Below are positions 37,347 to 46,623 of a stretch of DNA of 64,000 nucleotides, one piece after another; position 1 is the stretch's first letter, and each line of letters begins with the position of its first letter. Position numbers and translations under genes: made by a program. Below the pieces are notes generated by a model. The model was not told the DNA's origin, ran no database searches, and saw only the letters and a program-made list of their open reading frames with translations. The stretch spans positions 372,001 through 436,000 of the forward strand of contig NZ_UGGU01000003.1 of NCBI RefSeq assembly GCF_900450765.1, read 5' to 3'. This stretch comes from Fusobacterium necrogenes (GTDB lineage: Bacteria; Fusobacteriota; Fusobacteriia; Fusobacteriales; Fusobacteriaceae).

Positions 37347-38691
37347 AATGCTTTTAAAAAGCTACATGATTTTAATTTTAATTTTTACTTGTTCAAGTGT
37401 AGTGATTTTTATAACTGTTGAAGCATATATAAAGAGAAGTTCTGCTGATGATTTATATGCTATCGATAGTTTTTTACAGTATGAAACAAAAGAGTTTAAG
37501 GAAAAGTTAGAAAGTGGTAGAAAAATAAATGATATAATTGATTCTGCTTTAGATGAAGCTCCTAAAATATTAGGAAGTTCTATTATTTTTAAATTAAATG
37601 GACAAATACTATCAAGAAGTTATTCGGAAAATGAGTTAAAACAAGTAGAGAATGAAGATTATTATGATATTGTGAAAGATTGTGGATATTATAATCTTCA
37701 ATATTTAAAAAGAAAAATAAATATAAAGGAATACCCTAATTTAGAAGTATATATTATAAAAAATTTAAAAGCAGAAAAAAGATTGATGTTAAATATTATT
37801 GGTTTATCTACATTAATTTTAATTTTTACAACTTTATTAGCTTATTTTATTTCAAAAAGATTTTATAATAGATTTACATTCTCTTTGAATGAACTTCAGA
37901 GATTAACTAATGAGATAAATTTAGAAAGTTTAGATACAAATTTAAAAAAAAATGAATATTATGAATTTCAACAAGTTATTATTTCGTATAATAATATGTT
38001 AAAAAGATTAAAAGAACAGGCAAAAAAGCAGATAGATTTTGTAAATAATGCTTCCCATGAGTTAAAAACTCCAATTTTTGTAATAAGTGGATATGTAGAT
38101 CTGATAAAAAGATGGGGATATTTAAATAAAGAGTTGGTAGAGGAAAGTTTAGATGCAATAGGAGAAGAAAGTAAAAATATGGCTAATTTAGTAAATAAAT
38201 TATTATTTTTAGCTAAAGATGAAGAAAATTATATAAATGAAGAAGAGATTAATTTAAAAGATTTAATAATAAATATAGTTAAAGATTTAAAAATTTTGTA
38301 TCCACTTCAAGAGATAGAAATAATTATTTCTGAAGAGCACACTATAATTTCAGATAATTTTTTACTAAAACAACTATTAATAAATTTAATAGAAAATGCT
38401 GTAAAATACGGAAATAAGAAAAAAGTAACAATTATTTTAAAAAAAGATAAAAATATCACAATTGAGATAATTGACAGAGGAAAGGGAATTAATAAAGAAA
38501 ATTTAAATAAAATTTTTGAAAAGTTTTATAGAGAGGATAAGGCAAGGAGTAGAAGTGAAGGTAGTTATGGTCTAGGGCTTGCAATTGTAAAAAAAATAGC
38601 GGATATGTTAGATATTTATGTAGAAGTTGAAAGTGAATTAAAAAGAGGAACGACTGCAAGGGCTATTTTTAAAAATAGTATAAGTTTATAA
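37330..38691 (+). CDS. Membrane sensor histidine kinase
   Basis: A 453-residue kinase with two membrane segments (about residues 10-32 and 150-172) enclosing a ~115-residue sensor domain outside the membrane. A HAMP-like region follows. The phosphorylated His is in 'VNNASHELKTPIFVISGY', the N box is 'LINLIENAVKYGN', G1 is 'IIDRGKGI', the F box 'FEKFYRED', and G2 'GSYGLGLAIVKKIAD'. The start overlaps the response regulator with AGAGGAG upstream. It should phosphorylate that regulator; the stimulus is unknown. The sensor domain has no motif I recognise. Confidence 0.93.
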   Translation: MKKISKMLLKSYMILILIFTCSSVVIFITVEAYIKRSSADDLYAIDSFLQYETKEFKEKLESGRKINDIIDSALDEAPKILGSSIIFKLNGQILSRSYSENELKQVENEDYYDIVKDCGYYNLQYLKRKINIKEYPNLEVYIIKNLKAEKRLMLNIIGLSTLILIFTTLLAYFISKRFYNRFTFSLNELQRLTNEINLESLDTNLKKNEYYEFQQVIISYNNMLKRLKEQAKKQIDFVNNASHELKTPIFVISGYVDLIKRWGYLNKELVEESLDAIGEESKNMANLVNKLLFLAKDEENYINEEEINLKDLIINIVKDLKILYPLQEIEIIISEEHTIISDNFLLKQLLINLIENAVKYGNKKKVTIILKKDKNITIEIIDRGKGINKENLNKIFEKFYREDKARSRSEGSYGLGLAIVKKIADMLDIYVEVESELKRGTTARAIFKNSISL

Positions 38692-38728
38692 GATATAAAA
38701 ATTATTTAATTAATAAGAAAGAATTAAG

Positions 38729-38823
38729 TAGTAACTATTTAGGTATTTAAAAAATTGAAATTATCTTATACTTCAATTATGAGTATATATTTTTTAAACT
38801 AATTTAGGTCCAAATAGTTACTA
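38729..38823. repeat. Long-loop 12-bp inverted repeat between convergent genes
   Basis: TAGTAACTATTT (38729-38740) and AAATAGTTACTA (38812-38823) are perfect inverted copies 71 nt apart, between the kinase and the thioredoxin-like gene. The direct repeat TTTAGGT also occurs beside each arm. The loop is long for a terminator, so its role is unclear. Confidence 0.5.
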
Positions 38824-38877
38824 TTTTGAAAATTATTTGATAAAGAGTTTTGTTTATAAAGATATTTCTAAGGAATG

Positions 38878-39369
38878 TTATTTTCCCATCTTTTCAAGTA
38901 TTTCTTCTATAATATCATCAGAGCGATATCCAGCAAAATACTCTTTACTCACATTTTCAAATCCAATATTTCTATATTTTTTAGGTCTTCCAATGTATCT
39001 TGCGACAAAGTCAAAGTTTTCATCTAATATAGCTAGAGTAGGAACTACATATTTTTCTTCTGGAATTTCTAATTTTTCTCTTAAAAATTTGAAGCCTCTT
39101 CCTTCTGTGATTATTCCAAGTTTTATATTTGGATTAATCTCTGTCATTTTAACAAGTACAGGTATAGTAGCTCTTACATATGGACACCAAGATTCAGCAC
39201 TTAATAAAAAATTATAAGGTTTATCAAGGCTCTTTATTTTATTAGTATACTCTTCACAAATAGAAATAACCTTAGTTATCTCTGCAATTTCTTCTCTTTC
39301 ACTAGCACTTGCAATACTTAAAAAAGTTTCATAACTCATTCCTGTTTCAAATAATTCTTTGTACTCCAT
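38878..39369 (-). CDS. Thioredoxin-like protein with a single active-site Cys
   Basis: A 163-residue protein of the thioredoxin-fold group found in Firmicutes and Fusobacteria (Thioredoxin_9-like). The active-site position reads 'SAESWCPYVRATIP', with only Cys62; the second Cys of CxxC is Val65. The cis-Pro motif is 'YVVPTLAILDENF'. It therefore resembles monothiol proteins or a fold used for another purpose rather than a normal disulfide reductase. AGGAGG precedes the ATG. It is upstream of no obvious partner; ruvA lies 26 nt before it on the same strand. Confidence 0.75.
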   Translation of the reverse strand: MEYKELFETGMSYETFLSIASASEREEIAEITKVISICEEYTNKIKSLDKPYNFLLSAESWCPYVRATIPVLVKMTEINPNIKLGIITEGRGFKFLREKLEIPEEKYVVPTLAILDENFDFVARYIGRPKKYRNIGFENVSKEYFAGYRSDDIIEEILEKMGK

Positions 39370-39395
39370 TATAATACCTCCTAATATTTTTAGTT

Positions 39396-39986
39396 TTAAT
39401 ATTTAACCTTTTTTAATACACATTTAATTGCTTCTTCAATAGAAGCAAATCCTCTTATCTCTTCTTTAGATACAAGAGAATTTATCTCTTTTTGACTGTA
39501 CCCTAGAGCTTCTAATGCTTCATATAATTCATCTTCAATAGCAAAACTTTCAAATAGATTTTCATCTTGAGTAAATAGATTCCCAATAGCTTTAAGTTTT
39601 CCTTTTAAATCTAAAATTACTTGTTGAGCTTTTTTCTCTCCAAGTTTTGGAACTCTCTTAAGTGTAGCATAATCATTTTCAGCTACTATTTTTCTAAGTT
39701 GCTCTACGTCAAAAGTAGACATAATAGAAAGAGCAAGAGATACACCTACTCCTTTCACTCCTAAAAGCATCTCAAAAAGATTTCTCTCTCTTTCCTCTAA
39801 AAATCCAATTAACTTAAAAGCATCTTCTTTTATATAGTTAAAAATATAAAGTCTAACACTCTCTCCAGTTTTAATCTTATCATAAACTCTAAGGGATATA
39901 TTTACCTTATATCCAACCCCATTTATATCAAGAGCCAAGTAATCAGGTTTCTTATATTCTACCTTACCTTTTAAATATTCGAACAT
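39396..39986 (-). CDS. ruvA: Holliday junction branch migration protein RuvA
   Basis: A 196-residue tetrameric junction-binding subunit of RuvABC. The N-terminal OB fold begins 'MFEYLKGKVEYKKPDYLALDINGVGYKV' (essence MFEYLKGK...GVGYKVNIS). The two helix-hairpin-helix units are around 'LLGVKGVGVSLALSIMS' and 'RVPKLGEKKAQQVILDLKGK'. The acidic linker and C-terminal RuvB-binding domain ('EALEALGYSQKEINSLV') are present. ruvB is not adjacent. It is followed by the thioredoxin-like gene. Confidence 0.95.
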   Translation of the reverse strand: MFEYLKGKVEYKKPDYLALDINGVGYKVNISLRVYDKIKTGESVRLYIFNYIKEDAFKLIGFLEERERNLFEMLLGVKGVGVSLALSIMSTFDVEQLRKIVAENDYATLKRVPKLGEKKAQQVILDLKGKLKAIGNLFTQDENLFESFAIEDELYEALEALGYSQKEINSLVSKEEIRGFASIEEAIKCVLKKVKY

Positions 39987-40052
39987 TTATTCTTTCTCCT
40001 TTTTTAAAGTTACTTTAAAGTAGCTTATACTCAAATTTATTTAAGAAAACTT

Positions 40053-40201
40053 AAAGAATTACGGAAGTTATGAAGAGAAGTTAGATTAACTCAGCGAAAT
40101 TGAATGCTGAAAAGCACAACTGTTTGAGCGAAAGCGAGTTTTGTGTTTTTAATGAAATAAGCTATAGTTAATCAACTTCTTTGAATATGAAGTAATTCTT
40201 T
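40053..40201. repeat. Dispersed inverted-repeat element, copy A
   Basis: A 149-nt element between ruvA and uvrA. Outer arms AAGAATTAC (40054-40062) and GTAATTCTT (40192-40200) and inner arms AGAAGTTAGATTAAC (40076-40090) and GTTAATCAACTTCT (40167-40180) pair. The centre contains a further hairpin (GCACAACT...AGTTTTGTG) with a GCGAAAGC tip. Copy B at 50067-50211 has the same two arm pairs at the same spacing. Confidence 0.6.
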
Positions 40202-40209
40202 GTTTTCTT

Positions 40210-43134
40210 TTATTTTAAAGTAAGTTTATCTTCTGCTACTTCTAAAATTTCTTTTTTCTTTCTCCCTCTTTTTTTAGGTACAGGGATAATTTTTCTATCT
40301 TCTACTGCACTCTCTAGCATTCTTTTTATATATTTTCCTGTATAACTTTTCTCTACCATAGCTATATCCTCAGGAGTACCACAAGCTACAACAGTTCCTC
40401 CTCTATCTCCACCATCTGGTCCAATATCAATTATATAGTCAGCAGTTTTTATTACATCTAGATTATGTTCTATAATAACTACACTATTTCCTTTTTCTAC
40501 AAGTCTATTTAAAACCTCTAAAAGTTTTCTAATATCTTCAAAGTGCAGTCCAGTAGTTGGCTCATCTAAAATATATATAGTTTTTCCTTTAGTCATCTTA
40601 GAGAGCTCTGTAGCCAGTTTTATTCTTTGTGCTTCTCCTCCAGATAGGGTAGTAGCTGGTTGTCCAAGTTTTATATAATCAAGTCCTACATCTATTAATA
40701 CTTTTAGCTTTCTTTCAAGAGCAGGTATATTTTGGAAAAACTCATAAGCTTCTGACACACTCATATTTAAAACATCAGATATAGTTTTACCCTTATAAAA
40801 TACATCAAGAGTCTCTTTGTTGTACCTTTTTCCCTTACATACTTCACACTCTACATATACATCAGGTAAAAAGTTCATCTCTATTTTGATAATACCAGCT
40901 CCTTGACAAGCTTCACATCTTCCTCCTTTCACATTGAAAGAGAATCTCCCCTTTGTAAATCCATGTGCTTTTGCATCTTTTGTTTCAGCAAAAAGAGTTC
41001 TAATATCATCAAATAGTTTTGTATATGTAGCAGGGTTAGAACGAGGTGTTCTACCAATAGGGCTTTGGTCTATATTGATTACTTTTTCTAAATATTCAGT
41101 TCCCTCAATAGATTTATATTCAAGAGGATAGAGCTTTCCTTTATTTAATTTATTAAATAGTGCTGGGAAAAGAGTATGATTGATAAGAGTAGATTTCCCA
41201 CTTCCACTTACACCAGTAACAACTGTCATCACTCCTAAAGGAATCTCAACATCTATGTTTTTCAGATTATTTCCCCTTGCTCCAATAATTTTTAGAGATT
41301 TATCCCAACTACGTCTAGTACTAGGGATATCTATTTTTAATTCACCTTTTAAATATTTTCCAGTAAGAGAGTTAGGATTTTCTATAACCTCTTGTGGAGT
41401 TCCATGAGCTACAATCTCTCCACCATAAGCTCCAGCTCTAGGTCCAATATCTATTATCTCATCAGCTTGAATCATAGTGTCTTCATCATGCTCTACAACA
41501 ATTAGAGTATTTCCTAAATCTTTTAATCTTCCAAGAGTAGCAAGTAATTTGTCATTATCTTTTTGGTGTAGCCCTATACTTGGCTCGTCTAATACATAGA
41601 GTACTCCAGTTAGACCAGACCCAATTTGAGTAGCTAGTCTTATTCTTTGAGATTCTCCTCCAGAAAGAGTTTTAGTCTCTCTTCCAAGACTTAAGTAATC
41701 AAGTCCTACATTTATCATAAAGGATAATCTTTCTTTTATCTCTTTTAATATCTCTTTAGCAATTTTTTCCTGTTTAGATGTTAAAGTTATTCCGTTGAAA
41801 AAATTTAGAGCATCTTTTATACTCATATCACAAAGTTCCATAATATTTTTATCGCCAACTGTTACAGCTAGGACTTCAGGTTTTAATCTTTTACCATTAC
41901 AAACTTTACAAACTCTCTCTATCATATATTTATTTTCTATCTCTTCCTTCATAGCATCAGAGAAAGTTTCATAGTATCTTCTCTCTAAATTTTTTACAGC
42001 TCCTTCATACTCTTTATAGCCATGGAATTGGAAGTCATCTCCCTCATAATCAAATCTAAATTTTTCAGTAGCTCCATGAAAAATTATATCTAAATCTCTT
42101 TTACTCATCTCTTTGATAGGCTTAGATATATCTATGTTGAAAGCTTTAGCCATAGATTTAAAAATCTCCCAACTATATCCTTTTCTGCTAGAAGCTCCTG
42201 GAATATACATACCACCATCAAGAATAGAGAGTTCCTCATCTTCAATAAGTTTATTCTCATCTACTTCAAGTTTTTTTCCTATTCCTTTACATTCAGGGCA
42301 GGCACCAAATGGAGCGTTGAAAGAGAAAAGTCTAGGGCTTAAATCTGGAATACTTACTTCATCATGCTCAGGACAAGCGTAGTTTTCACTATAGCTAAAA
42401 TCCTCTCCATTTATATTTAGTATTATTTTTCCGTTAGATAGCTCTGATGCACTTTCTACTCCTTGAGTAAGTCTACTTTGAAACTCTTTATCCTCTTTTT
42501 TTAGAATCAATCTATCAATAACTACTTCAATATTATGCTTTTTATTTTTATCTAAGATAATTTCATCTTCTAAATATAAAATCTCTCCATTTACCCTAGT
42601 TCTTACAAAACCTTTTTTTAAAAGATTAAGAAAAAGATTTTTATGAGTACCTTTTTTATCTTTAACTACAGGAGAAAGAATTATCATCTTATCTCCCTCT
42701 TGAAATCTTTCTAAAGCTCCCTCTACTATCTCTTCTATACTCTGTTTTTCTACAGGTCTATTACATATAGGGCAGTGAGCAATACCAATATGAGCAAACA
42801 GAAGTCTCATATAGTCATATACCTCTGTAATAGTTCCAACAGTAGAACGAGGATTTCTGTTAGTTGTTTTTTGCTCAATAGATATAGCTGGAGCTAATCC
42901 CTCTATACTATCTACATCTGGTTTTGTCATTTGTCCAATAAATTGTCTGGCATAGGCAGATAGACTTTCTACATATCTTCTTTGTCCCTCTGAATATATT
43001 GTATCAAAAGCAAGAGAAGATTTTCCACTTCCACTTACTCCAGTTATTACTATAAATTTATTTTTGGAAATCTCTATGTCTATATTTTTTAAGTTATGTT
43101 CTCTAGCACCTTTTATAATTATTTTATCTAACAC
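40210..43134 (-). CDS. uvrA: UvrABC excision-repair subunit A
   Basis: The damage-recognition ATPase of nucleotide excision repair, 974 residues. Two ABC modules are present: first 'GVSGSGKSSLAFDTIYSEGQRRY' region (Walker A GVSGSGKSS), second 'GVSGSGKSTLINHTLFP'. Each has a LSGGE signature ('TLSGGESQRIRLATQIGS', 'TLSGGEAQRIKLATELS') and zinc modules (CPICN, CPECKGIG, CEACQGAG...CEVCKGKR). The C-terminus is a basic tail with KKRGRKKK. The start is GTG with GAGGTGG 9 nt upstream. uvrB and uvrC are not adjacent. Confidence 0.97.
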   Translation of the reverse strand: MLDKIIIKGAREHNLKNIDIEISKNKFIVITGVSGSGKSSLAFDTIYSEGQRRYVESLSAYARQFIGQMTKPDVDSIEGLAPAISIEQKTTNRNPRSTVGTITEVYDYMRLLFAHIGIAHCPICNRPVEKQSIEEIVEGALERFQEGDKMIILSPVVKDKKGTHKNLFLNLLKKGFVRTRVNGEILYLEDEIILDKNKKHNIEVVIDRLILKKEDKEFQSRLTQGVESASELSNGKIILNINGEDFSYSENYACPEHDEVSIPDLSPRLFSFNAPFGACPECKGIGKKLEVDENKLIEDEELSILDGGMYIPGASSRKGYSWEIFKSMAKAFNIDISKPIKEMSKRDLDIIFHGATEKFRFDYEGDDFQFHGYKEYEGAVKNLERRYYETFSDAMKEEIENKYMIERVCKVCNGKRLKPEVLAVTVGDKNIMELCDMSIKDALNFFNGITLTSKQEKIAKEILKEIKERLSFMINVGLDYLSLGRETKTLSGGESQRIRLATQIGSGLTGVLYVLDEPSIGLHQKDNDKLLATLGRLKDLGNTLIVVEHDEDTMIQADEIIDIGPRAGAYGGEIVAHGTPQEVIENPNSLTGKYLKGELKIDIPSTRRSWDKSLKIIGARGNNLKNIDVEIPLGVMTVVTGVSGSGKSTLINHTLFPALFNKLNKGKLYPLEYKSIEGTEYLEKVINIDQSPIGRTPRSNPATYTKLFDDIRTLFAETKDAKAHGFTKGRFSFNVKGGRCEACQGAGIIKIEMNFLPDVYVECEVCKGKRYNKETLDVFYKGKTISDVLNMSVSEAYEFFQNIPALERKLKVLIDVGLDYIKLGQPATTLSGGEAQRIKLATELSKMTKGKTIYILDEPTTGLHFEDIRKLLEVLNRLVEKGNSVVIIEHNLDVIKTADYIIDIGPDGGDRGGTVVACGTPEDIAMVEKSYTGKYIKRMLESAVEDRKIIPVPKKRGRKKKEILEVAEDKLTLK

Positions 43135-43322
43135 TTATATTTCCACCTCAAACTTATAAATACTCATTTTTCGATTCATATTATACATCATTTTTATCAA
43201 AAATGAAATAGTAAAAACTTTATTTAGAGGGGAAACAGCAATTAATATAAATGGTTATTGCGATGAAAAATAATAAGTATATAGAAATAAAATTATTGGG
43301 CTCAAAAATATCTTTAGAAAAA

Positions 43323-43351
43323 TTGACAAGATAAATTAAAAGGACTATAAT
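43323..43351 (+). promoter_or_regulatory. Consensus promoter for the MarC gene
   Basis: TTGACA (43323-43328) and TATAAT (43346-43351), both perfect, 17 nt apart, 46 nt before the start. Confidence 0.85.
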
Positions 43352-43397
43352 AAAAGAGTATCTTGAAGATTATAATATTTATATTAGGGGAGAGAAA

Positions 43398-44012
43398 ATG
43401 AATTTAAGTACAGTATTTATAAATGCTTTAACACTGATTGCTGTTTTGAACCCATTTGGAAATGTTCCACTTTTTATTGGAATGACAGAAGGAATGGAAA
43501 AAGAAATAAGAAATAAACTTTTTAAGACGATAGCTATTACGGGTTTTTTTATAACCTGGATTTTTAGTTTGTTTGGTGAATTTCTAATGATAAATTTTTA
43601 TAAAATAAATATGAATGAATTGAAAATGGCTGGTGGTTTAATTTTAGTATTAATGGCAATAAAAAACTTAATTTTTTCTTCAAAAAAGAGGAAATCTGAA
43701 AATAAGCTTTCACCAGAAGAGCAAATAAAACAAGCTGTTATTCCAATGGCTTTTCCAATGATGGTGGGACCTGGAAGTTTGACAACAGCTTTAATAGGAC
43801 GTTCAGAACATGGATTGTTGAAAAATAGTTTTTCTATATTTATAGCTTTTATTTTGATATATTTAGTACTTATGATAGGAAACTATTTAGAAAGGATCTT
43901 TGGAAAATTAGTACTGTATATACTTTCAAAAGTAATGCAGATATTTATAATGTCCATTGGTTTTAGAATATTTTTCGATGGACTTTCTCATGTATTGGAG
44001 AAGATACAATAA
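43398..44012 (+). CDS. MarC-family inner-membrane protein
   Basis: A 204-residue MarC/YhgN-type membrane protein with six hydrophobic segments. The family hallmarks are 'LTLIAVLNPFGNVPLFIGMT' (about residues 11-30), 'LKMAGGLILVLMAI' and 'AVIPMAFPMMVGPGSLTTAL'. Function is not settled; earlier links to antibiotic resistance were not upheld. It has a strong consensus promoter, so it is probably expressed on its own. The lysine riboswitch begins 120 nt after its stop. Confidence 0.88.
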   Translation: MNLSTVFINALTLIAVLNPFGNVPLFIGMTEGMEKEIRNKLFKTIAITGFFITWIFSLFGEFLMINFYKINMNELKMAGGLILVLMAIKNLIFSSKKRKSENKLSPEEQIKQAVIPMAFPMMVGPGSLTTALIGRSEHGLLKNSFSIFIAFILIYLVLMIGNYLERIFGKLVLYILSKVMQIFIMSIGFRIFFDGLSHVLEKIQ

Positions 44013-44131
44013 AATTCTAAAAGAATTATATTTTCTTTCAGATAATTAATATATTTTTATTGCAAAAATTATTTAAATTTTATATTTTTCTTTTTTTAAA
44101 ATTTGAAGTAGAATAATTTCAAGTTAATAAA

Positions 44132-44378
44132 ACAGATTGAGGTGCAATTGATAAGAGTAAAATTCAGGAGCTATCCAAGCTATGAATGGATTTGAAAGGT
44201 AAAATTGCCGAAGTTTAAATCTTTTGGAAAGAGATTTTTACTGGGGATATGGAGAATATCCATATAACTGTCATTGAGTTTTCAATGTTGTGCTTTCTGT
44301 GAGGTAAGAAAAATTTTTACATTTTGATGTATTTATTTTAGAATTGTACCAGCAGAGAACCTCTGCTGTTTTTTTTTA
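44132..44378 (+). promoter_or_regulatory. Lysine riboswitch (L box) controlling the lysine operon
   Basis: The aptamer spans about 44132-44300. P1 pairs ACAGA (44132-44136) with TCTGT (44296-44300). The conserved elements are GAGGTGC, AAGAGT, AGGAGCT, GAAAGGTAAAATTGCCGAAG and CTGGGGATATGGAG...CATATAACTGTCATTG. An expression platform follows and ends in a terminator hairpin at 44350-44378. Lysine binding should favour the terminator and shut down lysC and the dap genes, as established for L boxes. The conserved pieces in correct order make the call secure. Confidence 0.93.
44350..44378 (+). terminator. Riboswitch terminator before lysC
   Basis: CAGCAGAG pairs with CTCTGCTG around a 3-nt loop, then ten T. 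It lies 35 nt before the lysC start and is the off-state of the lysine riboswitch. Confidence 0.92.
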
Positions 44379-44412
44379 CCAAAAAATTCTAGTAATTATA
44401 AGGGAGGGAAAA

Positions 44413-45615
44413 ATGAGAGTAGTTCTCAAATATGGTGGTTCAAGTGTGGCTACAATTGAAAAAATTCAAAAAATAGCTGAGTATATTATTGGATTGAAGG
44501 AAAAATATGAAGATGTTGTTGTTGTTGTTTCAGCTATGGGCAAAACAACTGATAGATTAATTAGTTTAGCTAAAGAGATTACAGAAAATCCAAGTCAAAG
44601 AGAACTAGATTCTTTAATGGCAACAGGAGAACAACAGAGTATAGCATTACTTTCGATAGCACTTAATTCTAAGGGGCAAAAAGCTATATCTCTTACAGGT
44701 TTTCAAGCAGGAATAAGGACTTCTGGTGTACATACTAAAAATAAAATAGAAAGTATTTCATCTGACAGTATTGAAGGATATTTAAAAAATGGAAATGTAG
44801 TTATAGTAGCAGGATTTCAGGGAATAAATGAAAATGGAGATATTACTACATTAGGAAGAGGAGGTTCAGATACAAGTGCAGTAGCATTAGCTGCAGCTCT
44901 TAATTGTGAATGTAGAATATATACAGATGTAGATGGAATATATAGTGTTGATCCAAGACTTTATCCAAAAGCAAAATTTTTAGATAGAATATCTTATGAA
45001 GAGATGATGGAAATGGCTAATCTAGGAGCTGGAGTAATGGAGACAAGAGCAGTTGAACTAGGAAAAAAATTTGGGATACCAATTTTTGTTGGCAGAAGTT
45101 TGAGTGAAATAGGAGGAACATATATAATGGAAAAAAATGTAGCTTTGGAAGAAAAACTAGTAACAGGAATAAGTATAACAAAGGAGATAGTAGTTACAAC
45201 TATCTCAAATATACCATTTTCATCTGAGAATATAGCTAAAATATTTTCGATAATAGATGGATGTGGCTTAAATATAAATATGATTACACAAAATTTGAAT
45301 AAATATATGAGAGCAGAATTATCATTTAGTAGTCAATTAAGTGAAAAATATCTTCTAAACCAAATTATTGATAAAATAAGAGCTGATTTCCCAGAATGTG
45401 ATATCAATTTATGCGAACATTTAGGAATGTTATCTATTGTTGGAGTTGGAATGATAAATAACTCTGGCATAGCTGGGAAATTTTTCTCAGTTTTGAGTAA
45501 AAATGGAATTAATTTTTATCAAATAACAACATCGGAGATAAGTATATCTTGTAGTATAGATAGAGAAAATATTCAAAAAGCTGTAGAGGCAGTAGCACAA
45601 GAATTTTCATTGTAG
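44413..45615 (+). CDS. lysC: Aspartate kinase (lysine-regulated)
   Basis: First enzyme of the aspartate family pathway, 400 residues. The kinase domain has 'KYGGSSVATIEKIQKIA' at the start, 'TLGRGGSDTSAVALAAALN' and 'YTDVDGIYSVDPR'. Two ACT domains follow (about residues 255-400). I start at the ATG at 44413 with GGGAGGG upstream; a longer reading would cross the riboswitch terminator. asd follows 9 nt later. Control is by the lysine riboswitch. Confidence 0.96.
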   Translation: MRVVLKYGGSSVATIEKIQKIAEYIIGLKEKYEDVVVVVSAMGKTTDRLISLAKEITENPSQRELDSLMATGEQQSIALLSIALNSKGQKAISLTGFQAGIRTSGVHTKNKIESISSDSIEGYLKNGNVVIVAGFQGINENGDITTLGRGGSDTSAVALAAALNCECRIYTDVDGIYSVDPRLYPKAKFLDRISYEEMMEMANLGAGVMETRAVELGKKFGIPIFVGRSLSEIGGTYIMEKNVALEEKLVTGISITKEIVVTTISNIPFSSENIAKIFSIIDGCGLNINMITQNLNKYMRAELSFSSQLSEKYLLNQIIDKIRADFPECDINLCEHLGMLSIVGVGMINNSGIAGKFFSVLSKNGINFYQITTSEISISCSIDRENIQKAVEAVAQEFSL

Positions 45616-45624
45616 GAGGGAAAA

Positions 45625-46611
45625 ATGAGAGTAGCAGTAGTTGGAGCAACAGGGTTAGTAGGAAGTACATTTTTAAAAGTATTAAATGAGAGAGATTTAG
45701 GAATAACTGAGTTATTTTTATTTGCAAGTAGTAGGAGTGCTGGAAAAAAAATTGATTTTAAAGGAAAGGAGTGTTTAGTAGAGGAATTAAGAGAGGATAG
45801 TTTTAAAGGTAGGGATATCGATATAGCATTATTTTCTGCAGGAGGAGAAATAAGTTTAAAATATGCTCCATTAGCAGCTCAGGAAGGAATATTGGTAATA
45901 GATAATTCATCAGCATGGAGGATGAATAAAGAAGTTCCCCTAATTGTACCAGAAGTTAATCCACAAGAGGCATTTAAACATAAGGGAATAATAGCTAATC
46001 CAAATTGTTCCACAATTCAATGTATGGCACCTCTTAAGATATTAGCTAATAAATATGGAATAAAAAGAGTTGTATATAGTACATATCAAGCTGTATCTGG
46101 AACAGGACATAAAGGAATAGTAGATTTAGAGGAAGGATTGAAAGGAAATCCACCAAAAACTTATCCCCATCAAATAGTTAATAATTGTCTTCCTCACATA
46201 GATGTGTTTTTAGATAATGGGTATACAAAAGAAGAGAAAAAAATGATAGATGAAACAAGAAAGATATTAGATCTTCCTGAACTTCCAGTTACAGCTACTT
46301 GTGTAAGAGTTCCAGTTATAAATTCTCATTCTGTTTCAATAAATGTAGAACTTGAAAAAGATTTTGATATAGATGAATTAAAAAAGGAGTTGGCTTCACT
46401 TGATGGTATAATTCTTTTAGATGAGGTTGAAAAAAATGTATACCCATTACCAGTAAATGCAACAGGAAAAGATGAAGTGTTTGTAGGAAGAATAAGAAGA
46501 GATGAAAGCGTAAAATATGGAGTTAATTTATGGACTGTAGCTGATAATATAAGAAAAGGAGCTGCTACTAATGCTATACAGATAGCTGAATTATTCAAAG
46601 ATAGATTTTAA
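45625..46611 (+). CDS. asd: Aspartate-semialdehyde dehydrogenase
   Basis: Reduces aspartyl phosphate to aspartate semialdehyde with NADPH. The Rossmann loop is 'VAVVGATGLVGSTFLKVL', the catalytic Cys is in 'ANPNCSTIQCMAPL' (about residue 128-141), and 'YSTYQAVSGTGHKG' and a catalytic His in 'CVRVPVINSHSVSIN' are present. At 328 residues it fits the bacterial type. AGGAGGG precedes the ATG. It is the second gene of the lysine operon. Confidence 0.96.
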   Translation: MRVAVVGATGLVGSTFLKVLNERDLGITELFLFASSRSAGKKIDFKGKECLVEELREDSFKGRDIDIALFSAGGEISLKYAPLAAQEGILVIDNSSAWRMNKEVPLIVPEVNPQEAFKHKGIIANPNCSTIQCMAPLKILANKYGIKRVVYSTYQAVSGTGHKGIVDLEEGLKGNPPKTYPHQIVNNCLPHIDVFLDNGYTKEEKKMIDETRKILDLPELPVTATCVRVPVINSHSVSINVELEKDFDIDELKKELASLDGIILLDEVEKNVYPLPVNATGKDEVFVGRIRRDESVKYGVNLWTVADNIRKGAATNAIQIAELFKDRF

Positions 46612-46623
46612 AGGGGGGATAAA

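Noticed and set aside
40053-40201. A tRNA gene or CRISPR repeat between ruvA and uvrA
   Set aside because: The arms do not fit a cloverleaf and there is no series of equal spacers; an inverted-repeat element explains it.
42113-42382. Reading frames opposite to uvrA
   Set aside because: All lie within the UvrA ABC and zinc modules, with no start signals.
44344-44412. Longer lysC starting before 44413
   Set aside because: The extra 23 residues would be translated from the riboswitch terminator hairpin and its T-run; GGGAGGG places the start at 44413.
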